The position numbers and the translations under genes are program-made. Shown in pieces: positions 1 to 7,036 of a DNA stretch of 9,920 bases (within the stretch, counting starts at the first letter, position 1; every line of letters starts with the position of its first letter). This DNA comes from an uncultured Pseudomonas sp. (GTDB lineage Bacteria; Pseudomonadota; Gammaproteobacteria; Pseudomonadales; Pseudomonadaceae): contig CAMPJN010000120.1 of the NCBI GenBank assembly GCA_946886875.1, positions 1-9,920 of the forward strand, in the 5' to 3' direction. The notes under the pieces are model-generated. The model worked only from the letters and a program-made list of their open reading frames with translations, was not told where the DNA came from and searched no databases.

Positions 1-82
1 CCGGCGGCATTTCAGCGCTTTATTTTGCCCGGCTGGAGCCGTCTATCTTGCCGCTTTGTCGGGCCACGCGGAAACTGCGTCG

Positions 83-1165
83 ATGAATATAAGAAAACTG
101 ATCGCCAATACCCACTCCAGTGCCGAGGACGATTTTTTCGTTCCCGAGTTATGCGAACCCGAAGCCCTGTTGAGCATGGTTCTGCTCGCAGAGTTGCTGG
201 TGCTGGTGCTGGTGCTTTCCGAACCCATGCTGCCTGGCTTCGACTGGGTGCGCTTGGCCCTGACCTCGTTGTTCGTGCAGTGGATAGTGCTGCTCTCGGC
301 GGCGCTGCTGTGTCGTCTGCGGCCCTTCCTGGCGCGCATGCGCGCGGCGCTGGCGGGGGTTCTGTGCTGTGCGATCGTGGTCGGTCTGACCCTGGCATGC
401 ACCGCCGTGGCCGACTATTACCAGCTGGGCGGGCCGTTATCGCGCGCCGGCGAGGTCAATTTGTACCTGCGCCATGCTTTGATCAGCATGATCATGTCGA
501 TGTTGCTGCTACGCTATTTCTATCTGCAAAGCCAATGGCGGCGGCAGGAACAGGCCGAGTTGCGGGCGCGTATCGAGTCGTTGCAGGCGCGGATCCGTCC
601 GCACTTTCTGTTCAATAGCCTGAACAGCATCGCCAGCCTGGTGGTCATCGACCCTTATAAGGCGGAGCAGGCGGTGTTGGACCTGTCCGACCTGTTTCGC
701 GCCAGCCTGGCCAAGCCGGGCAGCCTGGTGCCCTGGCGCGAGGAGCTGGAGCTGGCGAAACGATATTTGTCGATAGAACACTATCGTCTCGGCGAGCGAC
801 TACAGTTGCAATGGGATGTCGACGACGTACCGGAGGATCTGCCGATTCCACAGTTAACCTTGCAACCACTGCTGGAGAATGCCTTGATCTATGGCATCCA
901 GCCGCGCATCGAGGGTGGTTTGGTGCGCATCGAGGCGCAATACGCCGAGGGCGTGTTCCACTTGTGTGTGAGCAATCCCTTCGTTGCGCCGGAAGATCAG
1001 CAACCGTCGCGCGGAACCCATCAGGGGCTGGCGAATATTGATGCCCGACTAACGGCACTTTTCGGGTCGCGGGCCAGTCTCAGCGTAGAGCGCCGTGACG
1101 GCCGCCATTTCACCTGTCTACGCTATCCTTGTGCGAGACTCACGCAGGAAGCCAGAACAATATGA
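83..1165 (+). CDS. algZ: AlgZ/FimS-type membrane sensor histidine kinase (LytS/YehU-like)
   Basis: Inner-membrane sensor partner of AlgR; in P. aeruginosa the pair controls type IV pili, alginate and other virulence traits. The 360-aa product has four likely membrane segments (about residues 29-46, 57-78, 89-110 and 131-148). A short linker leads to a His_kinase (PF06580) domain with RPHFLFNSLNS, whose His174 is the predicted phosphoacceptor. PLLENALIYGI carries N266 of the N box. The glycine box is degenerate: GTHQGLANI at 311-319 rather than the usual GIGL form, in line with published descriptions of AlgZ as an unconventional kinase. I chose the ATG at 83, with GGAA at 70-73 as a possible ribosome site, because the length fits the family (about 358 aa in P. 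aeruginosa). A TTG at 56 would add nine residues. The TGA overlaps the algR ATG (ATGA), implying translational coupling. The gene's promoter lies mostly or wholly left of the window. Family assignment is firm; the exact start is less so. Confidence 0.95.
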   Translation: MNIRKLIANTHSSAEDDFFVPELCEPEALLSMVLLAELLVLVLVLSEPMLPGFDWVRLALTSLFVQWIVLLSAALLCRLRPFLARMRAALAGVLCCAIVVGLTLACTAVADYYQLGGPLSRAGEVNLYLRHALISMIMSMLLLRYFYLQSQWRRQEQAELRARIESLQARIRPHFLFNSLNSIASLVVIDPYKAEQAVLDLSDLFRASLAKPGSLVPWREELELAKRYLSIEHYRLGERLQLQWDVDDVPEDLPIPQLTLQPLLENALIYGIQPRIEGGLVRIEAQYAEGVFHLCVSNPFVAPEDQQPSRGTHQGLANIDARLTALFGSRASLSVERRDGRHFTCLRYPCARLTQEARTI

Positions 1166-1908
1166 ATGTCCTCATCGTCGATGACGAACCCTTGGCCCGT
1201 GAGCGCCTCAGCCGCATGGTCGGCGACCTCGAAGGCTATCGCGTGCTCGAGCCCGCAGCCAGCAATGGCGAAGAGGCGTTGGTGCTGATCGATAGCCTGA
1301 AGCCCGATGTGGTGCTCTTGGATATCCGCATGCCGGGCATGGACGGCTTGCAGGTCGCCGCGAAACTCTGCGAGCGCGACGCGCCGCCCGCGGTGATTTT
1401 CTGTACGGCCCATGACGAATTCGCTCTGGAGGCTTTCCAGGTCAGCGCGGTCGGCTACCTGGTCAAACCGGTGCGCCCGGAAAGCCTCAGCGAGGCGCTG
1501 AAAAAGGCCGAGCGGCCCAATCGCGTGCAACTGGCGGCCTTGACCCGCCCTGCCGTGGAGAGCGGCGTCGGCCCGCGCAGCCATATCAGTGCGCGTACGC
1601 GCAAAGGCATCGAGCTGATACCGCTGGATCAGGTGATCTATTTCATCGCCGACCATAAGTACGTGACCTTGCGTCACAGCGGCGGTGAAGTGCTGCTCGA
1701 TGAGCCCCTGAAAGCCTTGGAAGATGAATTCGGTGATCGCTTCGTGCGCATCCACCGCAATGCGCTGGTCGCCCGTGATCGCATCGAGCGGCTGCAGCGC
1801 ACACCGCTCGGGCACTTCCAGCTGTTCCTCAAAGGCTACGAGGGCGATGCCCTGATCGTCAGCCGCCGGCATGTGGCCGGGGTGCGCAAGTTGATGCATA
1901 ACCTGTAG
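1162..1908 (+). CDS. algR: AlgR response regulator (REC + LytTR DNA-binding)
   Basis: Cytoplasmic transcription factor of the AlgZ/AlgR system. In P. aeruginosa it activates algD, fimU and other pilus genes. The 248-aa product equals the known AlgR length. Residues 1-115 are a receiver domain: acidic pair D7/D8, phosphorylated Asp at D54 (VLLDIRMPG), T82 in FCTAHDEF and K102 in YLVKPV. Residues from about 140 to 245 form a LytTR domain (SHISARTRKGIELIPL, FIADHKYVTLRH, FVRIHRNALV, VSRRHVAGVRKL). The ATG at 1162 begins MNVLIVDDEP, the canonical N-terminus. An upstream in-frame start at 1129 would add a meaningless extension. The start overlaps the algZ stop by 4 nt, so both are very likely made from one mRNA. 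All key receiver residues are present, so it should be phosphorylatable. Confidence 0.98.
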   Translation: MNVLIVDDEPLARERLSRMVGDLEGYRVLEPAASNGEEALVLIDSLKPDVVLLDIRMPGMDGLQVAAKLCERDAPPAVIFCTAHDEFALEAFQVSAVGYLVKPVRPESLSEALKKAERPNRVQLAALTRPAVESGVGPRSHISARTRKGIELIPLDQVIYFIADHKYVTLRHSGGEVLLDEPLKALEDEFGDRFVRIHRNALVARDRIERLQRTPLGHFQLFLKGYEGDALIVSRRHVAGVRKLMHNL

Positions 1909-1912
1909 CGGT

Positions 1913-1962
1913 AAGCTGCACGCCGGTACGGCGCCGCCCCCACGCTGATTGACTTGCAGCTT
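1913..1962. terminator. Nested inverted repeat after algR, possible transcription end
   Basis: AAGCTGCA (1913-1920) is the exact reverse complement of TGCAGCTT (1955-1962). Just inside lies a tight hairpin, CGCCG (1921-1925), loop GTA, CGGCG (1929-1933). It starts 5 nt after the algR stop. No T tract follows either stem, so it is not a textbook intrinsic terminator. It may slow or attenuate read-through from algZR into hemC, or protect the mRNA 3' end. The right arm overlaps the region just upstream of hemC. Confidence 0.35.
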
Positions 1963-1991
1963 GCTGGGCGGCCACCCGCCTTGCCGCTTCT

Positions 1992-2000
1992 TGCTATCAT
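1992..2000 (+). promoter_or_regulatory. Putative extended -10 promoter for hemC
   Basis: TGCTATCAT reads as TG-N followed by the -10-like hexamer TATCAT (1995-2000), about 30 nt before the hemC ATG. No good -35 is found 16-18 bp upstream; a TTGACT at 1949-1954 is too distant. This is a sequence-pattern call only. Transcription of hemC could also come from algR read-through. Confidence 0.35.
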
Positions 2001-2030
2001 CGCGGCAATCCGTTTTCTGGAACTTGCCCC

Positions 2031-2969
2031 ATGCCCCGCGAAATCCGCATCGCCACCCGCAAAAGTGCCTTGGCCCTATGGCAGGCCGAACATGTCAAAG
2101 CTCGCCTGGAGCAGGCGCATCCTGGCCTCAAGGTCAGTCTGGTGCCCATGGTCAGCCGTGGCGACAAGCTGCTCGATGCGCCACTGGCGAAAATCGGCGG
2201 CAAGGGCTTGTTCGTCAAGGAGCTGGAAACCGCGCTGCTGGAGAATGACGCCGACATCGCCGTGCACTCGATGAAAGACGTGCCCATGGATTTCCCTGAG
2301 GGGCTGGGCCTGTACTGCATCTGCGAGCGTGAGGACCCGCGCGATGCCTTCGTCTCCAATACCTATGCCAGCCTCGACCAATTGCCGCCCGGCAGCGTGG
2401 TCGGCACCTCTAGTCTGCGTCGTCAGGCGCAATTGCTGGCGCGCCGTCCGGATCTGAAAATCCAGTTCCTGCGCGGCAACGTCAATACTCGCCTGGCCAA
2501 GCTGGACGCCGGTGACTACGACGCGATCATTCTGGCCGCCGCCGGTTTGATCCGTCTGGGCTTCGAGAGTCGCATCCGCTCTTCCATCAGCGTCGACGAT
2601 AGCTTGCCGGCCGGCGGTCAGGGTGCCGTGGGCATCGAATGCCGCAGCGGCGACAGTGATATTCATTCCTTGCTGGCGCCGCTGCACCACCGCGACACAG
2701 CGTCGCGGGTGAGTGCCGAGCGTGCCTTGAACAAGCGCCTGAATGGCGGCTGTCAGGTGCCGATTGCCTGCTATGCGGTGCTGGAGGGCGAGCAGCTGTG
2801 GCTGCGCGGCCTGGTCGGCCAGCCGGACGGCGCACTGTTGCTCAATGCCCAAGGTCGTGCCCCCGCGAGCGAGGCCGAGCGTTTGGGTGTCGAGGTCGCC
2901 GAGGCGCTATTGGAGCAGGGCGCTGGCGCCATCCTGCAAGCGGTTTACGGCGAGGCCGCCACCGAGTGA
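2031..2969 (+). CDS. hemC: Hydroxymethylbilane synthase (porphobilinogen deaminase)
   Basis: Cytoplasmic enzyme (EC 2.5.1.61) that joins four porphobilinogens into hydroxymethylbilane, the linear precursor of heme, siroheme and other tetrapyrroles. The 312 aa match the family length. Visible hallmarks are [18 protein letters not shown] at the N-terminus, AVHSMKDVP with catalytic D83, [12 protein letters not shown] (124-135), [14 protein letters not shown] (147-159), [12 protein letters not shown] (192-203), and NGGCQVPIA, in which C241 carries the dipyrromethane cofactor. The ATG at 2031 gives the expected [10 protein letters not shown] start, though the preceding bases offer only a weak ribosome site. 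It is the first gene of a hemC-hemD-hemX-hemY cluster; the next start overlaps its stop codon. All catalytic residues are intact. Confidence 0.98.
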   Translation: MPREIRIATRKSALALWQAEHVKARLEQAHPGLKVSLVPMVSRGDKLLDAPLAKIGGKGLFVKELETALLENDADIAVHSMKDVPMDFPEGLGLYCICEREDPRDAFVSNTYASLDQLPPGSVVGTSSLRRQAQLLARRPDLKIQFLRGNVNTRLAKLDAGDYDAIILAAAGLIRLGFESRIRSSISVDDSLPAGGQGAVGIECRSGDSDIHSLLAPLHHRDTASRVSAERALNKRLNGGCQVPIACYAVLEGEQLWLRGLVGQPDGALLLNAQGRAPASEAERLGVEVAEALLEQGAGAILQAVYGEAATE

Positions 2970-3739
2970 GTGAGTGGCGCCTACTGCTGACGCGCCCGGC
3001 GGAAGAGTGCCAGGCGCTGGCGGCGGCGTTGGCCGAGCACGGCATCTACAGCAGCAGCCTGCCGTTGCTGGCGATCGAGGCGCTGGCGGAAACCCCCGAG
3101 CAGCGCGCCACCATTCTCGAGTTGGATAGCTACTGCGCGGTAATCGCCGTGAGTAAGCCTGCTGCCCGTCTCGGTCTCGAATTGCTCGCTCGTTATTGGC
3201 CACAACCGCCGGCCGCACAACCCTGGTTCAGTGTCGGCGCTGCCACCGCGCAAATACTCAGCGACCATGGGCTGGCCGCGCATTGCCCCAGCGACGCCGA
3301 CGATAGCGAAGCGCTGTTGGCTCTCCCTGCATTGCGCCAGGCCGTGACGGGTGCTGCCAGCCCGCGGGTGCTGATTCTGCGCGGCGAGGGCGGCCGCGAG
3401 TTGCTCGCCGAACAGTTACGCAGCCAGGGCGTGCAGGTCGATTATCTGTCACTGTATCGGCGCCAGCTGCCCAGCTACCCGGCGGGAACCTTGACCGCAC
3501 GGGTGCATACGGAACACTTGAACGGCCTGGCGGTCAGCAGTGGGCAAGGCCTGACCCATCTGCTCCAATTGGCGGGTAGCGACTGGCAGACGCTGGCTCG
3601 TCTACCCTTGTTCGTGCCCAGCCCACGTGTCGCCGAATTGGCGCGCCGGGCAGGAGCCGAGAATGTTGTGGACTGCCACGGTGCGAGTGCCGCGGCGTTG
3701 CTGGCAGCATTGCACAGCCATGCTGCCCCCAACCCCTGA
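2966..3739 (+). CDS. hemD: Uroporphyrinogen-III synthase
   Basis: Cytoplasmic enzyme (EC 4.2.1.75) that cyclises hydroxymethylbilane with inversion of ring D to uroporphyrinogen III, the step after HemC. The 257-aa product fits the HEM4 family (about 250 aa). Recognisable stretches are [52 protein letters not shown] with the following [10 protein letters not shown], and near the C-terminus [16 protein letters not shown] followed by [17 protein letters not shown] chose the GTG at 2966, giving [11 protein letters not shown]. It overlaps the hemC stop by 4 nt, and the alternative upstream start in this frame (2798) lies deep inside hemC. Translation is probably coupled to hemC. The sequence is poorly conserved across the family, as usual for HemD, but context makes the call safe. 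Confidence 0.95.
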   Translation: MSEWRLLLTRPAEECQALAAALAEHGIYSSSLPLLAIEALAETPEQRATILELDSYCAVIAVSKPAARLGLELLARYWPQPPAAQPWFSVGAATAQILSDHGLAAHCPSDADDSEALLALPALRQAVTGAASPRVLILRGEGGRELLAEQLRSQGVQVDYLSLYRRQLPSYPAGTLTARVHTEHLNGLAVSSGQGLTHLLQLAGSDWQTLARLPLFVPSPRVAELARRAGAENVVDCHGASAAALLAALHSHAAPNP

Positions 3740-3742
3740 TGC

Positions 3743-3748
3743 AAAGGA
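3743..3748 (+). promoter_or_regulatory. Ribosome binding site that fixes the hemX GTG start
   Basis: AAAGGA lies 7 nt before the GTG at 3756. It overlaps a nearby ATG (3739, over the hemD stop) that reaches a stop codon after six codons and so cannot be the hemX start. This supports GTG 3756 as the true initiation codon. Confidence 0.6.
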
Positions 3749-3755
3749 TGGATAC

Positions 3756-4910
3756 GTGAGCGAAGCAACCTCTCCGAAAGAACAGGACCAACCCGTACAG
3801 GATACGGCCACTGCCGCACCGCCAACCCCGCCGAGCGCGATTGGCAAGCCTGCCTCAGGTGGCAGCGGTCTGGCGATTTTCGCCTTGCTGCTGGGTGCGG
3901 CCGGCGCTGCTGCCGGTGGTTGGGGGCTGTGGCAAATGCAGGCGATGCAGGCCAATCAGCAACAGCAATTGCAGCAACTGCAAGAGGTGCGCGGTGAGGC
4001 GCAGACGCTGAGTCAAAGCAACCAGCAATTGAATGACCGTCTGCGGCAATTGCCCAGCGTGGACGAACTGGAAAATCGTCGTCGCCTGCTGGCCCAGCTG
4101 CAGGGCGATCAACAGCTGCTCAATCAACGCCTGGAGACCGTGCTCGGTGCCAGTCGTCAGGACTGGCGCCTGGCCGAAGCCGAGCACCTGTTGCGCCTGG
4201 CCGGCCTGCGCCTGTCCGCGCTGCAGGATATCAATAGCGCCACCGCCCTGGTGCAGGCCGCCGACGAGATCCTCCGCGGTCAGGACGATCCCGCCGCCTT
4301 CGCCGCCCGCGAGCAACTGGCCAAGAGCCTTGAGGCGTTGCGTGCGACCGAGAATCCCGATCGTACCGGCTTGTTCCTCCAACTCGGTGCGTTGCGCGAG
4401 CAGGTGGCGCAGCTGAATGCCCAGGCACCGACGTTCGTTGCGGACGGCGGGGTACTTGGCGAGTTGGCCGCCGGCGAGAGCGATGATGTCTGGTGGAAGC
4501 AGTGGTTGCACACGTTGTCCGAGTATTTCCGTCTCGATTTCAGCGCCGACCGCAATATCCGTCCGCTGCTTGCCGGCCAGTCGCTGGTCCAGGTGCGCCT
4601 GGCCCTGAGCCTTGCCCTGGAGCAGGCACAATGGGCTGCCCTGCATGGCCAGACCCCGGTCTACCAGCAGGCGTTGCGCCAGGCGCGCGAGGTGCTGGAT
4701 GCTCATTTCGAGTTGGATAACCCGAACAGCCGTGCCCTGCGCACGCGTATCGAGGAGCTGATCGAAAGGCCGATCGAAGTCGATGCCCCGGATCTGAGCC
4801 GGTCGTTGAATGCCGTGCAGGCCTATATTCAGAGCAAGCAGTCGGCCCGCGAACAGTTCGAAGTCGAAGCGCCCGCTACGGAAGCGGACGTGGAGGAGGC
4901 TCGCCCATGA
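3756..4910 (+). CDS. hemX: HemX-like membrane-anchored protein (PF04375 family)
   Basis: A protein of the HemX family, often labelled uroporphyrinogen-III C-methyltransferase-like although it has no SAM-methyltransferase domain. Its biochemical role is not established. The 384-aa product starts at GTG 3756 behind a good ribosome site. Residues 1-37 are polar and Pro/Ala-rich (cytoplasmic). A single membrane segment spans about 38-60 (GLAIFALLLGAAGAAAGGWG). A Gln-rich coiled coil follows from about 61 to 135, and then a mostly helical soluble domain, probably periplasmic, with the family-typical WRLAEAEHLLRLA and WWKQWLHTLSEYF stretches. The gene sits 16 nt after hemD and overlaps hemY by 4 nt (ATGA), so it is cotranscribed with heme genes. 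A role in organising tetrapyrrole enzymes at the membrane is inference from context only. Confidence 0.9.
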   Translation: MSEATSPKEQDQPVQDTATAAPPTPPSAIGKPASGGSGLAIFALLLGAAGAAAGGWGLWQMQAMQANQQQQLQQLQEVRGEAQTLSQSNQQLNDRLRQLPSVDELENRRRLLAQLQGDQQLLNQRLETVLGASRQDWRLAEAEHLLRLAGLRLSALQDINSATALVQAADEILRGQDDPAAFAAREQLAKSLEALRATENPDRTGLFLQLGALREQVAQLNAQAPTFVADGGVLGELAAGESDDVWWKQWLHTLSEYFRLDFSADRNIRPLLAGQSLVQVRLALSLALEQAQWAALHGQTPVYQQALRQAREVLDAHFELDNPNSRALRTRIEELIERPIEVDAPDLSRSLNAVQAYIQSKQSAREQFEVEAPATEADVEEARP

Positions 4911-6160
4911 AGCGCGTCTATCTGCTGCTCGCCCTGCTGCTGGTCGTTGGCGCCGTCAGCCTGGCGCTGTTCGGCTTGCCGGTAGCCGAGCATAAGGGCT
5001 ATGTGCTGATCGCTTTTCAGGGTTTTCGCTACGAGTCCAGCCTCTGGGCCTTTATCGCCTTGTTGTTGCTGTTGTGGTTGACGGTTCATTTGGTGCGCGT
5101 GCTGTTGCGGGTGTTGGTGACCTCCGGCGCTCTGGTCAATCCCTGGTCGCGCTTGCATCGCCGCCGTCGCGTGCGCCAGGCCTCCGAGCAGGGCTTCGTC
5201 GATCTGGCCGAAGGGCGTTGGGCGCGGGCGTTACGGCACCTGAAGCGGGCAGCCGCCAGCGATCCGCAACCGCTCAGCTACTACTTGGGCGCTGCCCGTG
5301 CGGCCCAGCATCTGCAGCAATACGAGGAGAGCGATGCACTGATCGAGCAGGCGCTCGACAGCCAGCCACAAGCTGAACTGGCGATTGCCCTGACCCATGC
5401 CGAGCTGCAATTGGCCCGCGGCCAGAGCACAGCGGCGCTGAATACCTTGCAGGCGATGCGCGAGCGTCATCCGCATCATCACCTGGTGCTGCGCCAGCTC
5501 CAGGCGCTGTACCTGCAAGCCGGCGACTGGCCCGCACTGATCGGCTTGCTGCCCGACCTGCGCAAAGAAAAGGCCCTGGGCAACGCCGAACTGAACGAAC
5601 TGGAACGGCAAGCCTGGCGCGGTCGCCTGCTGCAGATCGGACATGCTCCGGTGGGCGACGAACACGCCGGGTTGGCGGCGCTGCAACAGGCTTGGCAGGC
5701 GATGCCTTCCGTGCATCGCCAGGAGCCTGACCTGCTCGCGGTGTATGCCGAGCAGCTGCGCTTGCTCGGTGCCGAAGGCGAGGCCGAAGAGCTTTTGCGC
5801 GGTGTCTTGAAGCAGCGCTTTGACAGCCACCTGGTACGTCTCTACGGCCTGCTGCACGGACACGATCCGGTTCGCCAACTGCAAGCTGCCGAGGGTTGGC
5901 TGAAGCAGCACCCGGAAGATGCCGGGTTATTGCTGACGCTCGGCCGTTTGTGCGCACACAGCCAGTTGTGGGGCAAAGCCAAAGGCTATTTCGAAAGCAG
6001 CCTGGTTTTTGAACGGCATCCGGAAGCCTGCGCCGAGCTGGCGCGCCTGCTCGCTCAGCTGGGCGAGGTGGAACGCAGCAACGAGCTGTTTCAAGAAGGC
6101 CTGGGCTTGCTCGATCAGCGCTTGGCCCATGGCGCTTCGGCAGTAGCGATCAGCCACTGA
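4907..6160 (+). CDS. hemY: HemY-like TPR protein of the heme operon
   Basis: Proteobacterial HemY family (HemY_N, PF07219, plus TPR repeats), unrelated to the Bacillus protoporphyrinogen oxidase also called HemY. The 417 aa are close to the usual length of about 400. Two N-terminal membrane helices are visible, about residues 3-24 (VYLLLALLLVVGAVSLALFG) and 46-72 (LWAFIALLLLLWLTVHLV). A basic stretch (SRLHRRRRVRQ, 81-91) follows, then a long Ala/Leu-rich helical region of TPR-like repeats with Gly/Ala patterning such as AEGRWARALRHLKRAA and LGRLCAHSQLWGKAKGYFE. The ATG overlaps the hemX stop. Family studies suggest a part in late heme metabolism or protein interaction, but no catalytic site is seen. 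It is the last gene of the hem cluster here; an unannotated gap of about 400 bp follows. Confidence 0.92.
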   Translation: MKRVYLLLALLLVVGAVSLALFGLPVAEHKGYVLIAFQGFRYESSLWAFIALLLLLWLTVHLVRVLLRVLVTSGALVNPWSRLHRRRRVRQASEQGFVDLAEGRWARALRHLKRAAASDPQPLSYYLGAARAAQHLQQYEESDALIEQALDSQPQAELAIALTHAELQLARGQSTAALNTLQAMRERHPHHHLVLRQLQALYLQAGDWPALIGLLPDLRKEKALGNAELNELERQAWRGRLLQIGHAPVGDEHAGLAALQQAWQAMPSVHRQEPDLLAVYAEQLRLLGAEGEAEELLRGVLKQRFDSHLVRLYGLLHGHDPVRQLQAAEGWLKQHPEDAGLLLTLGRLCAHSQLWGKAKGYFESSLVFERHPEACAELARLLAQLGEVERSNELFQEGLGLLDQRLAHGASAVAISH

Positions 6161-6205
6161 CCGAGGTAGCTACCGAGCGACACCAGGGGGCAATTGACTT
6201 GTGTC

Positions 6206-6227
6206 GCGGGCCGCTGCAGCGGCTCGC
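6206..6227. repeat. Strong palindrome after hemY
   Basis: The core GCCGCTGCAGCGGC (6210-6223) is a perfect 14-bp palindrome. With one G-T pair it extends to 11 paired positions per arm (6206-6227). It lies 46 nt past the hemY stop. It could fold as an RNA hairpin ending the hem transcript, or be a protein site. No T run follows directly. Confidence 0.6.
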
Positions 6228-6277
6228 CACGACCTGCCTGCGAGGTTTTGCCGGTGCGCGCCTGGCGGAGGGCGTGC

Positions 6278-6313
6278 GCGCTGCGAGAGTCAGACCCGGT
6301 AGCGCCGTTTTTT
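6278..6313 (+). terminator. Weak candidate terminator of the hem operon
   Basis: GCGCT (6278-6282) can pair with AGCGC (6301-6305), followed by CG and six T residues (6308-6313). The stem is only 5 bp with an 18-nt loop, so this is a weak intrinsic terminator. It is listed because it is the only stem followed by a T tract between hemY and algQ. Confidence 0.25.
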
Positions 6314-6342
6314 CGCGGGCCAGGCGGGGTAAGGGGCTTAGA

Positions 6343-6358
6343 TCAAACACTCGTATGA
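6343..6358. promoter_or_regulatory. Imperfect operator-like palindrome upstream of algQ
   Basis: TCAAAC-ACTC-GTATGA is an inverted repeat with 5 of 6 matched positions per arm. It resembles the CAAAC-N4-GTTTG pattern known for the TetR-family regulator PsrA, with one mismatch. It lies in an AT-richer patch about 200 bp before algQ. Site function is inference only. Confidence 0.25.
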
Positions 6359-6520
6359 AATTTATCGAACGGGCGCCTTGATGGCTTTGGCGCGCAAGCA
6401 TAATCTGGCTTCACGCACCGCCGGGCTAACGGTTGCCGGATCGCCGGGCCGCCCATGCTGAAAAGTTTTCCAGTACGGTGTCTTCCCCTGCGCCGAACGG
6501 CCAAAACGTCTCGAAACAGA

Positions 6521-6528
6521 TGTATAAC
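6521..6528 (+). promoter_or_regulatory. Putative extended -10 promoter for algQ
   Basis: TG followed directly by TATAAC (6523-6528), with no spacer base, so this is not a perfect TGN extended -10. It lies about 30 nt before the algQ ATG and would give a leader of roughly 25 nt. No clear -35 exists at 16-18 bp. A second, weaker candidate lies upstream: TTGATG 6378-6383, 15-bp spacer, CATAAT 6399-6404. Confidence 0.4.
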
Positions 6529-6559
6529 TGCAATACCGAATTAGGGAAGTGAGGTCATC

Positions 6560-7036
6560 ATGCTCGAGAGTTGTCAGAACGCCCAGGAACGTTGGGGTGG
6601 GGTTCATTTGCTAATAGATCGTTGGCTGCAGGAACGTGGCGAACTGGTTGCGGCTTATGCAGCTCTGAACGCCTCTTCGGCCGAGGTAGTCGACACCCAG
6701 GGCTTGCAGCGCTTCTGCGAGATTCTGGTCGACTATGTGTCAGCCGGGCACTTCGAGGTCTACGAACAATTGACCAACGAAGCTAAAGCCTTTGGCGACC
6801 AGCGCGGTCTCGATCTGGCCAAGCAGATTTATCCGCGTATCGAAGCTATTACCGAAGTGGCCCTGGCCTTCAACGATCGCTGCGATAGCGGCGACTGCCG
6901 CGATGGCGTACTGATCGGCGAAGAGCTGAACCGCCTGGGGCAATTGTTGCATGAGCGTTTCGAGCTGGAAGATTGCCTGATCGAAGTGCTGCACAATGCC
7001 CACAAGCAGCAGGCCGTGGCGGCCAGCGTGGTCTAG
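6560..7036 (+). CDS. algQ: AlgQ, Rsd-family anti-sigma-70 factor
   Basis: Cytoplasmic regulator (Rsd_AlgQ, PF04353) that binds region 4 of the housekeeping sigma factor RpoD. In P. aeruginosa it influences alginate, siderophore and virulence gene expression. The 158 aa match the family (about 158-160). The N-terminus [20 protein letters not shown] is characteristic, as are [23 protein letters not shown] and the C-terminal [20 protein letters not shown], which form an all-helical bundle. GAGG at 6551-6554 precedes the ATG by 5 nt. It has its own candidate promoter and is probably monocistronic: a hairpin-forming repeat begins at its TAG codon, and the next gene runs on the opposite strand. Confidence 0.97.
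   Translation: MLESCQNAQERWGGVHLLIDRWLQERGELVAAYAALNASSAEVVDTQGLQRFCEILVDYVSAGHFEVYEQLTNEAKAFGDQRGLDLAKQIYPRIEAITEVALAFNDRCDSGDCRDGVLIGEELNRLGQLLHERFELEDCLIEVLHNAHKQQAVAASVV

Larger units (their letters stand above)
6161..6559. other. Gene-free gap between hemY and algQ
   Basis: About 400 bp without a convincing gene. The open frames are short and Arg/Pro/Ala-rich, without a ribosome site or recognised motif. The stretch holds a 10-bp palindrome GGTAGCTACC at 6165-6174 directly after the hemY stop, and a 14-bp palindrome at 6210-6223. GTGCGCGC occurs twice exactly 20 bp apart (6254-6261 and 6274-6281). There is a T6 run at 6308-6313, and AT-richer promoter-like patches occur near 6343-6404 and 6500-6535. 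In P. aeruginosa, as I recall it, a dsbH/dsbB-like gene occupies this place; I see no remnant of it (no CPLC-type motif and no hydrophobic frame). Confidence 0.7.

Noticed and set aside
1123..1899. Minus-strand open frame of 258 codons opposite algR
   Set aside because: algR matches AlgR over its full length with all receiver residues; the antisense frame has no recognisable domain.
1949..1954. TTGACT as the -35 of the hemC promoter
   Set aside because: It is about 40 bp from the nearest -10-like TATCAT, far outside the 16-18 bp range.
2020..2025. GAACTT as an AlgU (extracytoplasmic sigma) -35 element
   Set aside because: It lies only 5 bp from the hemC ATG, and no TCTGA-like -10 follows at the right spacing.
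2076..2852. Minus-strand open frame of 258 codons opposite hemC
   Set aside because: hemC is full length with intact catalytic residues; the opposite frame is a codon-bias shadow.
3855..4706. Minus-strand open frame of 283 codons inside hemX
   Set aside because: Gln/Leu/Gly-rich translation is the antisense shadow of a Gln/Leu-rich coiled-coil gene. The plus-strand product matches a known family and sits in a tight operon.
6199..6381. Short plus-strand frame (60 codons) in the hemY-algQ gap
   Set aside because: Arg/Ala-rich, no ribosome site, no motif, and it crosses the palindromes. Nothing supports translation.
6150..6401. Minus-strand frame (83 codons) in the hemY-algQ gap
   Set aside because: Composition is Arg/Pro/Ser-rich without hydrophobic segments or CxxC, so it is neither a DsbH remnant nor a supported gene.
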